The position numbers and the translations under genes are program-made. The notes beneath the pieces were generated by a model. The model was not told the DNA's origin. It saw nothing but the letters and a program-made list of their open reading frames with translations, and did no database searches. From assembly GCA_030837265.1 (NCBI GenBank), contig JAUPKV010000285.1, positions 1 to 14,205 on the forward strand: DNA of 14,205 bases, in the 5' to 3' direction. Below, piece by piece: positions 8,319 to 14,088 of this stretch. This DNA comes from Methanobacteriota archaeon. GTDB lineage: Archaea > Halobacteriota > Methanosarcinia > Methanosarcinales > Methanosarcinaceae. The first letter of the stretch is position 1. The number at the start of each line of letters is the position of its first letter.

Positions 8319-8623
8319 TATATATCACTTCTTTTAGAATAATTGAATTTTTTACATCAAATTCTTCAATAAATCCAACTTTATAATATAAATTGCTAGG
8401 AGCTGATATAAATCTATTAAACTTTGCAAAAAATCAGAATTCCCCTCAGTGCATCAGCCTGTTTACTCGCTCCTGAGCATAATAATAGTTACCGAATTCG
8501 TTCAATATTTACATAACCCTCTTCAAATCAGCAAATTAAATAGCACAACTTACTTCATCAAAATATTATTTTCTACTCTAATGATGAATTCAGATAGAAA
8601 ATGGATTTTTATTGAAACACTCT

Positions 8624-8665
8624 GTCAGAATTTTTACCCTTCAGACGGACTATAAAAGTTCTGAC
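8624..8665 (+). promoter_or_regulatory. Promoter of the beta-helix gene inside a 13-bp inverted repeat
   Basis: The left arm at 8624-8636 (GTCAGAATTTTTA) and right arm at 8653-8665 (TAAAAGTTCTGAC) pair in 12 of 13 positions, the other being a G-T wobble, with a 16-nt spacer. A good TATA-like box, TATAAAAG at 8651-8658, overlaps the right arm. Transcription would then start near 8680, leaving a leader of about 70 nt before the ATG. The overlap fits an operator covering the TATA box. Confidence 0.45.
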
Positions 8666-8751
8666 CAATAGCAGTTGCACATAATGAATGGGAAGAAAAA
8701 GAACCTCCTTAATCATCTTGGAGTTAATCAAAAAACTATAGAGGTATTATT

Positions 8752-10905
8752 ATGTATATATTAAAAAAACCTGGTATTTATTTACTGTTGGCTTTTTTTT
8801 TATTGCCGGGAATTGCGGGTGCGTCCGGGCAGGATTCTATTAATGATTTAATAAAAAATGGTGGGAATGTTAATCTTTCTGGGACATATACATTAACGGG
8901 TCCAATTATGTTATCTTCCGATTTGAAACTTAACGGCCAAAATTTGACCACAATAACGATACCTGATAATGCTAATTGGTCAGTCTGGGTTCCTCTCATA
9001 AAAGGAGTAGGATTGCACGATGTTACGTTGGAAGGAATTGAGTTTAACGTTAACTCCGATGGCAATGACGAGACTCCGCACGGGCGAGGTTATTACAATT
9101 GTATTCATTTAATAAATTGTACAAATGTAACTGTAAAAAATTGTATATTCCATGATGGTAAAGGCGATGGATTAAGGACAAAATACTGTAAGAATGTTCA
9201 ATTTTACAATAATATAGCTTATAAACTAGGACATGATTGTTTTTATGCAATCGATTCCGAAAATATTTGGGCATGGAATAATACTTTGACAACCAGGACA
9301 AACTCGGGACTCCGAATCTGGAATTCTAAAAACGTTCAATTCTTCTGTAACCGGATAAATGCACAGCTTGACAGTTTAGGGGGAAATCCTGGCATACAGA
9401 TAGAAGACTCAAAAGGCACGATGGACGATGTCAGAGTGTTCGCAAATGATATTTATAAAACGTGGGGACCTGGCATCTGGCTGATTTCATACGATACAGG
9501 CTCAGAAAATTCTCAAAACATCACGGTTGATCACAATCTTATATTAAAAGATGGTGTTTCATACAATATTGAATATACTGCAGGCATCACAATTGATGGA
9601 GTAAAAGGCACAAACATAAGTAATAACGTTTTTGATGGCTGTAATAACGCTGGAGTTCTTGTACTGGATGGTGAAAGTAACACTGTTATTAAAAACAATA
9701 TCATAACTAACACCAACGAACACGCCGCAATATCTCAAACCGGTACTGGATATGGGGTTAATAATAGGCAAGAAGCCCCGATTTCTATCTTAAATAATTG
9801 TTTCTTCAATAATGTCAATGGAAACGTCTTTGGAGCAGACTCTACAGGAAATGACCTGCAAGATCCTACTAATCATAATACGTCTTCTGATTGGGTTTGG
9901 AAGGACAATGCATGGTCATGTGATTATTTAAGAGAAATGGAAAATTACGTGAATGAGAATTCGACTTTTTTCAATGAGATTTTTGATAACGAAACTATTA
10001 ATGAAGGTGCAGACAATGCAAATGATAATGATTTACATGAAATAACTTATGTCTATAAAAACAATACTTGTCAATTGAAAAACATAACGGGTAATTTGAC
10101 TGATAGTAATAGTGAGTATGAAACCATGTGTTCAGAGTTTAATAATACTCAATTAGTATTGAAGGTTATAGATAACTCTCAATCTGAAACTGACTCCGAG
10201 AATAACTCAAGTGATGGAACCTCGTCAGTTAAGTCTCAAACTCAAAATGTAAGTTCTTATCAGCTGGCGTCGAACAACTCAAGTGGCGGAACAACAACTG
10301 AACTTAATCAGACGGTCACATCAGTTTCCACACCTATCCTACCTGTATCCGTATTTATAACTAATCCTATAAACTGTAGTGGGAATGTTCCGCTTATAGT
10401 TGATTTTCACAGCACTGCGCTTAATGCAAGCACAATAAAATGGGACTTTGGCGATACAGTAAACAATAGTGCAACCGGAACAGATGTTTCACACACCTAT
10501 TCTGCCAATGGAACCTATACTGTGATTCAAACAGTTATAAATTCAAATGGCACACTTACTTCAGAAGCTCAGATAAATGTAAATTCTATTACTGCACCCT
10601 CTGTAGCTGACTTCATAGCAACGCCCATAAATGGTAAAGCACCTTTTAGAGTTAACTTTACAGATAAGTCTCAGTATACTGCTGCACCTGGATCTGTAGT
10701 GATTTATAATTTCGGTGAAGGTGAAGGCACAAGCAGCGAGAGAAATACTTCCCATATCTATATGATTCCTGGAACTTATTATGCTACTCAAGCCGTAACA
10801 AATTCTGAAAATCCTGCAGGAGTCAATACAAAAACAGTTATTATAACCGTTGGAGAGTCAAATGTTTCTCTTGTATCAAATTTCAACGGTAACAGTACAA
10901 GTTGA
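8752..10905 (+). CDS. Secreted right-handed beta-helix (NosD-like) protein with two PKD domains, C-terminally truncated
   Basis: The 717-residue product has a signal peptide (hydrophobic 9-22, then GASG). Residues about 35-365 form a right-handed parallel beta-helix, seen as repeated short strands with Asn ladders (CTNVTVKNCIFHDG, SKNVQFFCNRINA, GTNISNNVFDGCNNAGVLV, NTVIKNNIITN), as in NosD/CASH and polysaccharide lyase or epimerase families. Residues about 400-525 are a Ser/Thr/Asn/Glu-rich linker with many N-glycosylation-type sites. Two PKD domains follow (about 530-612 with WDFGD and HTYSANGTYTV; about 616-701 with an altered YNFGEGEGT loop). Residues 706-717 look like the start of a third PKD, cut by TGA. 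The start has GAGGT at 8741-8745, 6 nt before ATG. The beta-helix suggests binding or modifying a surface polysaccharide; catalytic residues are not evident, so an enzyme activity is not claimed. Confidence 0.88.
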   Translation: MYILKKPGIYLLLAFFLLPGIAGASGQDSINDLIKNGGNVNLSGTYTLTGPIMLSSDLKLNGQNLTTITIPDNANWSVWVPLIKGVGLHDVTLEGIEFNVNSDGNDETPHGRGYYNCIHLINCTNVTVKNCIFHDGKGDGLRTKYCKNVQFYNNIAYKLGHDCFYAIDSENIWAWNNTLTTRTNSGLRIWNSKNVQFFCNRINAQLDSLGGNPGIQIEDSKGTMDDVRVFANDIYKTWGPGIWLISYDTGSENSQNITVDHNLILKDGVSYNIEYTAGITIDGVKGTNISNNVFDGCNNAGVLVLDGESNTVIKNNIITNTNEHAAISQTGTGYGVNNRQEAPISILNNCFFNNVNGNVFGADSTGNDLQDPTNHNTSSDWVWKDNAWSCDYLREMENYVNENSTFFNEIFDNETINEGADNANDNDLHEITYVYKNNTCQLKNITGNLTDSNSEYETMCSEFNNTQLVLKVIDNSQSETDSENNSSDGTSSVKSQTQNVSSYQLASNNSSGGTTTELNQTVTSVSTPILPVSVFITNPINCSGNVPLIVDFHSTALNASTIKWDFGDTVNNSATGTDVSHTYSANGTYTVIQTVINSNGTLTSEAQINVNSITAPSVADFIATPINGKAPFRVNFTDKSQYTAAPGSVVIYNFGEGEGTSSERNTSHIYMIPGTYYATQAVTNSENPAGVNTKTVIITVGESNVSLVSNFNGNSTS

Positions 10906-11060
10906 GTTACACCTTCATCTGAATCATTCATTGATGTGTCAACTATGCGACGATCTATGCTTGGGAATTCGAAGATAATAACGGGACTTCCTCAGAAAAG
11001 AATACTATCCGCGTTTTTTCCAGGCTGATAACCGCATGTTTAAAAGAACTGCTCACATTC
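10906..11060 (+). pseudogene. Remnant of a third PKD domain downstream of the beta-helix gene stop
   Basis: Read through the TGA at 10903-10905, the same frame gives VTPSSESFIDVST, the expected continuation of a PKD domain after SNFNGNSTS; the TGA stands where PKD domains usually have Gly (GGA to TGA is one base). From 10950 the match continues in a shifted frame as TIYAWEFEDNNGTSSEKNTI, the WDFGDG region, so there is also a frameshift. After about 11012 the match to the HTYS..GNYTV region is poor. The beta-helix protein once had a longer C-terminus. Confidence 0.75.
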
Positions 11061-11163
11061 AGGTGTTTTAATACATCAACCGTATAAAGCCGGGCGACCA
11101 TATTTTATGAATCCAAAAAATTCGGTTTAATGAAGAAAAAGGAGATGACGAAAAATGTGATTT

Positions 11164-11679
11164 TCATCTTCTGATATTTACCATTAATCTTTTTTTAGTT
11201 ATGGGAATCAATTTTTTCCACTCCACCACCACATCTTCGCAAAAAACATATTCATCCACTGTTTTATCCGAGAATTTCCCGTCTACTTCATATACATAAA
11301 ACCCCTCTTCCCCATCCGTAGAGACGACTTTGACCCGATTTCCCATTTTAGTCACCTCTACGGCAGCCACACTTTTAAGGGCTTCAAGAAGGGTTGTACC
11401 CTTTTCGACTTCAAGTTTCCTGTTTTCTGCGAAATGATCCAGAAAAGAAAAGACGTTGTTCAGTTTTATGCCTATCATATGGGTATTTCCGACCTTTTTC
11501 CGCTCTACAAGCTCGGCTTTTTCCAGGATTTTGATATGTTTAGCCGCTACGGGCACAGAAATCCCAATTTCCCTGGCAAGGCCAGAGATATGCTTATCCC
11601 CTTCGTTCAGGCTTTCCAGAATGGATAGGCGGGTATTACTTGAAATTGCTTTGAAAAGGTTTTCTCCACTGCCGTTCAT
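11164..11679 (-). CDS. ArsR-family transcriptional regulator with a DUF4430-like sensor domain
   Basis: The 171-residue protein begins with an ArsR-type winged helix-turn-helix (about 6-72): LFKAISSNTRLSILESL, then GLAREIGISVPVAAKHIKIL with the recognition helix at about 41-55, then the wing. The usual ArsR metal box (ELCVC) is absent and there is only one Cys (147), so it is not a classic arsenic or cadmium sensor. Residues about 89-157 resemble DUF4430: VEKGTTLLEALKSV at the start, a GFYVYEVDG strand pair in the middle and EDVVVEW at the end. DUF4430 also covers the C-terminal domain of the vertebrate cobalamin carriers, so a corrinoid-like ligand is a possibility, not a conclusion. The start has GAGGA 8 nt upstream. 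It is divergent from the DUF2162/ExbB/DUF2149 operon across a 316-bp gap with palindromes, and is the natural candidate to regulate it and itself. Confidence 0.88.
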   Translation of the reverse strand: MNGSGENLFKAISSNTRLSILESLNEGDKHISGLAREIGISVPVAAKHIKILEKAELVERKKVGNTHMIGIKLNNVFSFLDHFAENRKLEVEKGTTLLEALKSVAAVEVTKMGNRVKVVSTDGEEGFYVYEVDGKFSDKTVDEYVFCEDVVVEWKKLIPITKKRLMVNIRR

Positions 11680-11709
11680 TCATGGGTTCCTCATAACACT
11701 TACTAGCAT
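11680..11709 (-). CDS. Possible nine-codon leader peptide abutting the regulator start
   Basis: On the minus strand an ATG at 11709 with a strong AAAAAGGAG ribosome binding site opens a 9-codon frame (MLVSVMRNP) ending in TGA at 11682-11680, immediately followed in the same frame by the regulator ATG. It could be a leader peptide that couples translation, or the old start of a longer regulator later interrupted by TGA. The regulator has its own GAGGA site within this frame. Confidence 0.35.
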   Translation of the reverse strand: MLVSVMRNP

Positions 11710-11734
11710 GATAATCTCCTTTTTATCTCAAATG

Positions 11735-11742
11735 CTTATAAG
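11735..11742 (-). promoter_or_regulatory. TATA box of the ArsR/DUF4430 regulator gene
   Basis: CTTATAAG lies 56-63 bp upstream of the regulator ATG. With the usual 25-bp spacing, transcription would start near 11710, right at the short leader frame. The motif is itself palindromic. Confidence 0.45.
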
Positions 11743-11859
11743 TATTTCCCTACATAAAACAAGTAAAGTATATTATTCCTTTATTTAATTGCTTTTTCTA
11801 TTTTCAATTTCATCAAATTTACTTTAATTCTATTATTTGCTTTCCGAAAAAGATCTTCT

Positions 11860-11871
11860 CATTTGCAAATG
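11860..11871. promoter_or_regulatory. 12-bp perfect palindrome, candidate operator
   Basis: CATTTGCAAATG reads the same on both strands and lies about midway between the divergent genes. A dimeric winged-helix regulator of the ArsR type typically binds such a site, so this is a candidate operator for the adjacent regulator. Confidence 0.45.
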
Positions 11872-11918
11872 GCAATGAAAACTTAATCCCTTGTTAAAAA
11901 GTGTAATCAATTGACATT

Positions 11919-11951
11919 ATTACCCAAAATGATAACGGATATTACCCAAAA
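11919..11951 (+). promoter_or_regulatory. Two 11-bp direct repeats 22 bp apart upstream of the ExbB-type operon
   Basis: ATTACCCAAAA occurs at 11919-11929 and again at 11941-11951, identical over 11 bp. The start-to-start distance of 22 bp is about two DNA helical turns, so two bound proteins would sit on the same face. The pair lies 45-77 bp upstream of the DUF2162 start, suitable for an activator or repressor of this operon. Confidence 0.5.
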
Positions 11952-11995
11952 ACTAACTTTTATTTATTTCTACTATAGATGCTCAGAAGGTATAT

Positions 11996-12688
11996 ATGGA
12001 TTCTACTGCATGGACTGTTATCGGTATTTTGATAGGTATCCTTATTTTTGGGATTAAAACCGGATTAGGTTGTGGATTTTCGAACATTACTAAGCGAGAA
12101 ATTTTAGCAATTGGAGCCAGTTATTTTTTTCTGGCGCTTTTATTCGGGAGCATTGCTGATCGCGTAAGCTTTGACGCTTTTGAGAGACTTTCTTCCCTGG
12201 GTATGGAAGTTCATGTGCTTCTCTCCCTGCTTCTTATCGGGGCTGGTATTTACACCCAGAAAAAGTGGAATTTAGGAAAGGATGTTTCCAGACACACTTT
12301 CATGGTTTTATCCATGCCCTGCCCGGTCTGCCTCGGGGCACTTGCCCTGTCCTGTATGCTGCTTTCTGCAAATGTCCACCTTTCCGGGATAAAAATTGGG
12401 CTCCTTGTAGGATTTGCTTTTTTTACATCCATTATAGTATCTTCTTTTCTTTTCAGGTTGGGAAAGATAAAGATGGAAAAGACTCCCGAAACCCTTGGAA
12501 GCGCAATGATGATGCTCGGAATTTTCTATTTGTTAGGAGCAATACTCATCCCGGCATACATGCAGACAAAACAAATGAACTTTGTCTCGACAGGCAGTGA
12601 AGAGACAGCAATAGTTCCGCTTCTGATTTGTGGGTTCATTGCACTTGCTGGCTTTCTGCTGGAAAATCTGAGGAGAGCTGATCGATGA
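11996..12688 (+). CDS. DUF2162 polytopic membrane protein (putative transporter)
   Basis: The 230-residue protein is almost entirely membrane helices (about 6-24, 36-54, 70-86, 103-124, 131-154, 168-188 and 205-223), fitting six or seven spans. It matches what I recall of DUF2162, a family of predicted archaeal transporters that I believe belongs to the LysE superfamily. Noteworthy residues are GLGCGF (Cys26) near the end of helix 1 and a CPVC motif (109-112) plus Cys120 in helix 4, an arrangement that recalls CcdA/DsbD-type thiol carriers of the same superfamily or a metal path. The start has AGAAGG at 11985-11990. Its TGA overlaps the ATG of the ExbB-type gene (ATGA at 12685), so the two are translationally coupled. 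Substrate unknown; metal, corrinoid or electrons are possible. Confidence 0.85.
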   Translation: MDSTAWTVIGILIGILIFGIKTGLGCGFSNITKREILAIGASYFFLALLFGSIADRVSFDAFERLSSLGMEVHVLLSLLLIGAGIYTQKKWNLGKDVSRHTFMVLSMPCPVCLGALALSCMLLSANVHLSGIKIGLLVGFAFFTSIIVSSFLFRLGKIKMEKTPETLGSAMMMLGIFYLLGAILIPAYMQTKQMNFVSTGSEETAIVPLLICGFIALAGFLLENLRRADR

Positions 12689-13314
12689 GCTTAACAAGTT
12701 TATTGTCCGGGATGATGAATATCATTTCCTCGTCCCTGTTGACTCCGGTATTGATAGTCCTGGCTATTCTTGTGCTTTTTTCGTTAATGCAGTTAGGAGA
12801 ATTCCTTTCCGAATATACAAAAAGACACAGGGACTGGAACAGCCTGGAAACAAATTGTAAACAAATCCAGGATGACCTCCAAAACTCGGACTTCTCTAAA
12901 GCTTCCCGAATTCTTGAAAATATAAAACAAAACTATATGGTTACTTCCTTTGCAAAAGACGCTGCAAAGTATCTTGAAGGGAAGCAAATTTCTGCCATCG
13001 GAAAGCTCCCTCTGGAGTATGAAATCAAGATGGCGAAACGGCTTGAAATTTCAAAAATAATATCTACAATCGGCCCCATGCTCGGGCTCATGGCAACCCT
13101 GATCCCTCTGGGTCCTGCTCTGCTATTTCTTACCCAGGGAGACATCCAATCCCTTGCAGAACACCTGAGAATCGCTTTCGCAGCGACAGTTGTCGGGCTT
13201 TTTGCAGCCACATTCGGTTACGTGTTTACACAGGTCCGAAGGCGCTGGTATATGGAAGATATGTCGGATATCGATTACATTCTGGATACGATTGAAGAAA
13301 AAATTCCGGGATAA
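12685..13314 (+). CDS. MotA/TolQ/ExbB-family proton channel protein
   Basis: The 209-residue protein has the three-helix layout of ExbB and TolQ: helix 1 at about 17-38, a cytoplasmic, partly helical stretch (about 40-120), then the conserved block with helix 2 (about 125-149; ISTIGPMLGLMATLIPLGPAL) and helix 3 (about 163-184; IAFAATVVGLFAATFGYVFT) followed by a basic RRRW. Known relatives form a pentameric ring around an ExbD, TolR or MotB dimer and use the proton gradient to do mechanical work. The partner here is probably the DUF2149 protein encoded 29 bp downstream. Bacterial versions energise an outer-membrane receptor or cell-wall task; an archaeon lacks the outer membrane, so the target must differ. 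The start overlaps the DUF2162 stop. Confidence 0.92.
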   Translation: MSLTSLLSGMMNIISSSLLTPVLIVLAILVLFSLMQLGEFLSEYTKRHRDWNSLETNCKQIQDDLQNSDFSKASRILENIKQNYMVTSFAKDAAKYLEGKQISAIGKLPLEYEIKMAKRLEISKIISTIGPMLGLMATLIPLGPALLFLTQGDIQSLAEHLRIAFAATVVGLFAATFGYVFTQVRRRWYMEDMSDIDYILDTIEEKIPG

Positions 13315-13343
13315 CCGGATTCCCGGACAAGGAGAATAAAAAC

Positions 13344-13835
13344 ATGCGAAAATCCAGAAAATATAGAAGACATAGCTTATTAGATGATTCGGATGACCAT
13401 AACCCAATGAGCGGAGTTATCAATATATTTGATGTAGCAATAGTTCTGGTCATGGCTCTTATGGTTGTGCTTGCTATGTCTCCTCATATGCCCAATGTCT
13501 TGAAATTAGGTGAAAATACCACAATTGTGAGAAATCCCGGTTCCCAGAATATGCAGATTGTCGTCAAGGAAGAAGGAAAACCCATCGAAGTCCTGAACAT
13601 GACCGATAAAATCGGCGGAGGTACCGGGGAAGTTCTGGGGACGGCGTACAGGCTTGCCGACGGCAGGGTAATCTATGTGCCTGATACTGCTAAAGACAAT
13701 GGTACATCTTCATCAGGTACATCTGCCTCTTCAAGCACATCTGCTTCATCAAGTGCATCTTCTTCCTCAGGTACACCTGCTTCACCGGGACAATCCGGTA
13801 CACCCAAAACTATTAAAGCAACGGCTTCAGAATAA
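13344..13835 (+). CDS. DUF2149 protein, probable ExbD/TolR-like partner
   Basis: The 163-residue protein has a basic and acidic cytoplasmic N-terminus, one membrane helix (about 26-45, INIFDVAIVLVMALMVVLAM) and an outer domain (about 55-117), then a Ser/Thr/Ala/Pro-rich tail (about 118-163). The pattern INIFD followed by a hydrophobic helix is very like ExbD and TolR, where an Asp at the start of the helix carries protons; here that is Asp30. Length and topology also fit ExbD, apart from the tail. It lies 29 bp after the ExbB-type gene with an AGGAG site before its ATG, so it is the third gene of the operon. The family is DUF2149; the ExbD role is my inference from topology, motif and context. 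The flexible tail could reach through the S-layer or be glycosylated. Confidence 0.85.
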   Translation: MRKSRKYRRHSLLDDSDDHNPMSGVINIFDVAIVLVMALMVVLAMSPHMPNVLKLGENTTIVRNPGSQNMQIVVKEEGKPIEVLNMTDKIGGGTGEVLGTAYRLADGRVIYVPDTAKDNGTSSSGTSASSSTSASSSASSSSGTPASPGQSGTPKTIKATASE

Positions 13836-13861
13836 CTTGTTGGATAAATCTGACAAGTTTT
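13834..13861 (+). terminator. Hairpin at the end of the ExbB-type operon
   Basis: AACTTGT (13834-13840) and ACAAGTT (13853-13859) form a perfect 7-bp stem with a 12-nt loop, starting within the stop codon of the DUF2149 gene and ending in T4. The T-run is short, so termination here is plausible but not certain. Confidence 0.45.
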
Positions 13862-13886
13862 CCACATTGTAAAACGCCAAAAACGC

Positions 13887-13911
13887 AAAAAAAACAGGCC
13901 CAGGTACTGGG
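13887..13911 (-). terminator. Hairpin plus T8 terminator on the minus strand
   Basis: On the minus strand CCCAG and CTGGG (13911-13899) form a 5-bp GC-rich stem with a 3-nt loop, followed after CCTG by eight T (13894-13887). It is placed to end transcription of the hicBA remnant coming from the right edge. Confidence 0.65.
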
Positions 13912-13941
13912 TGAAGTTACTATTGTGGAGGTTTCTGTTGG

Positions 13942-14088
13942 TTAAGCTCCCCCAGTTTCCGGGAAAAAGCTAATAAGAACCCTCGGGAAATTGGGTTTTG
14001 TTCTTATCAGGCAGAAGGGTAGCCATGTAATTTTACAAAGAGAATCGAACCTGATCACTGTTCCAGACACAACTGGTAATTTAGACAT
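13942..14088 (-). pseudogene. hicA: Decayed hicA toxin gene remnant
   Basis: The ATG at 14088 overlaps the end of hicB and opens with MSKLPVVSGT, the usual beginning of HicA mRNA-interferase toxins (MSKLPVVSG.EVIKAL). After residue 10 the 48-residue frame no longer resembles HicA: the helix region and the RQ.GSH active-site segment are missing. A fragment that may correspond to that segment (SGSILFVKLHGYPSA) lies in another frame just after, suggesting a deletion plus frameshift. An 8-bp inverted repeat (ATAAGAAC at 13973-13980, GTTCTTAT at 14000-14007) sits inside. The toxin is most likely inactive. Confidence 0.65.

Larger units (their letters stand above)
8078..8751. other. Long AT-rich intergenic region
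   Basis: These 674 bp separate the surface operon from the beta-helix gene. I see a terminator hairpin at the left end, a set of overlapping inverted repeats around 8283-8318, several TATA-like runs (8316-8325, 8382-8391, 8405-8413) and a long inverted repeat at 8624-8665. The only open frame of note (8449-8655) has no visible ribosome binding site or recognisable protein pattern, and I do not call it a gene. A degraded insertion sequence is possible but I could not recognise one. Confidence 0.55.
11680..11995. other. Divergent intergenic control region between regulator and ExbB-type operon
   Basis: No protein gene beyond the short leader frame is visible. The gap holds promoter elements for both directions, a 12-bp perfect palindrome, an 8-bp palindrome TCAATTGA at 11907-11914 and a pair of direct repeats, all listed separately where strong enough. 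The plus-strand gene start has AGAAGG at 11985-11990. A TATA-like TTTTATTTAT run near 11958-11967 is a weak promoter candidate, because it would leave almost no leader. Confidence 0.6.

Noticed and set aside
8449..8655. 68-residue open frame in the long intergenic gap
   Set aside because: No ribosome binding site, no signal or domain pattern, and composition like the surrounding non-coding DNA.
8434..8665. A small transposon bounded by TCAGAATT-like ends
   Set aside because: Only about seven bases agree between the outer ends, no target-site duplication is seen, and no transposase remnant could be recognised.
10903..10905. Recoding of the stop codon to continue the PKD domain
   Set aside because: Methanosarcina reads UAG as pyrrolysine, but this is TGA, and a frameshift follows about 45 bases later, so mutation is the simpler reading.
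11128..11175. Short plus-strand frame beginning MKKKEM near the end of the regulator
   Set aside because: About 14 codons only, overlapping the regulator 3' end, with no sign of conservation visible from the sequence.
11456..11788. 110-residue plus-strand frame over the regulator and its promoter
   Set aside because: It is antisense to the clear ArsR/DUF4430 gene and resembles no known protein.
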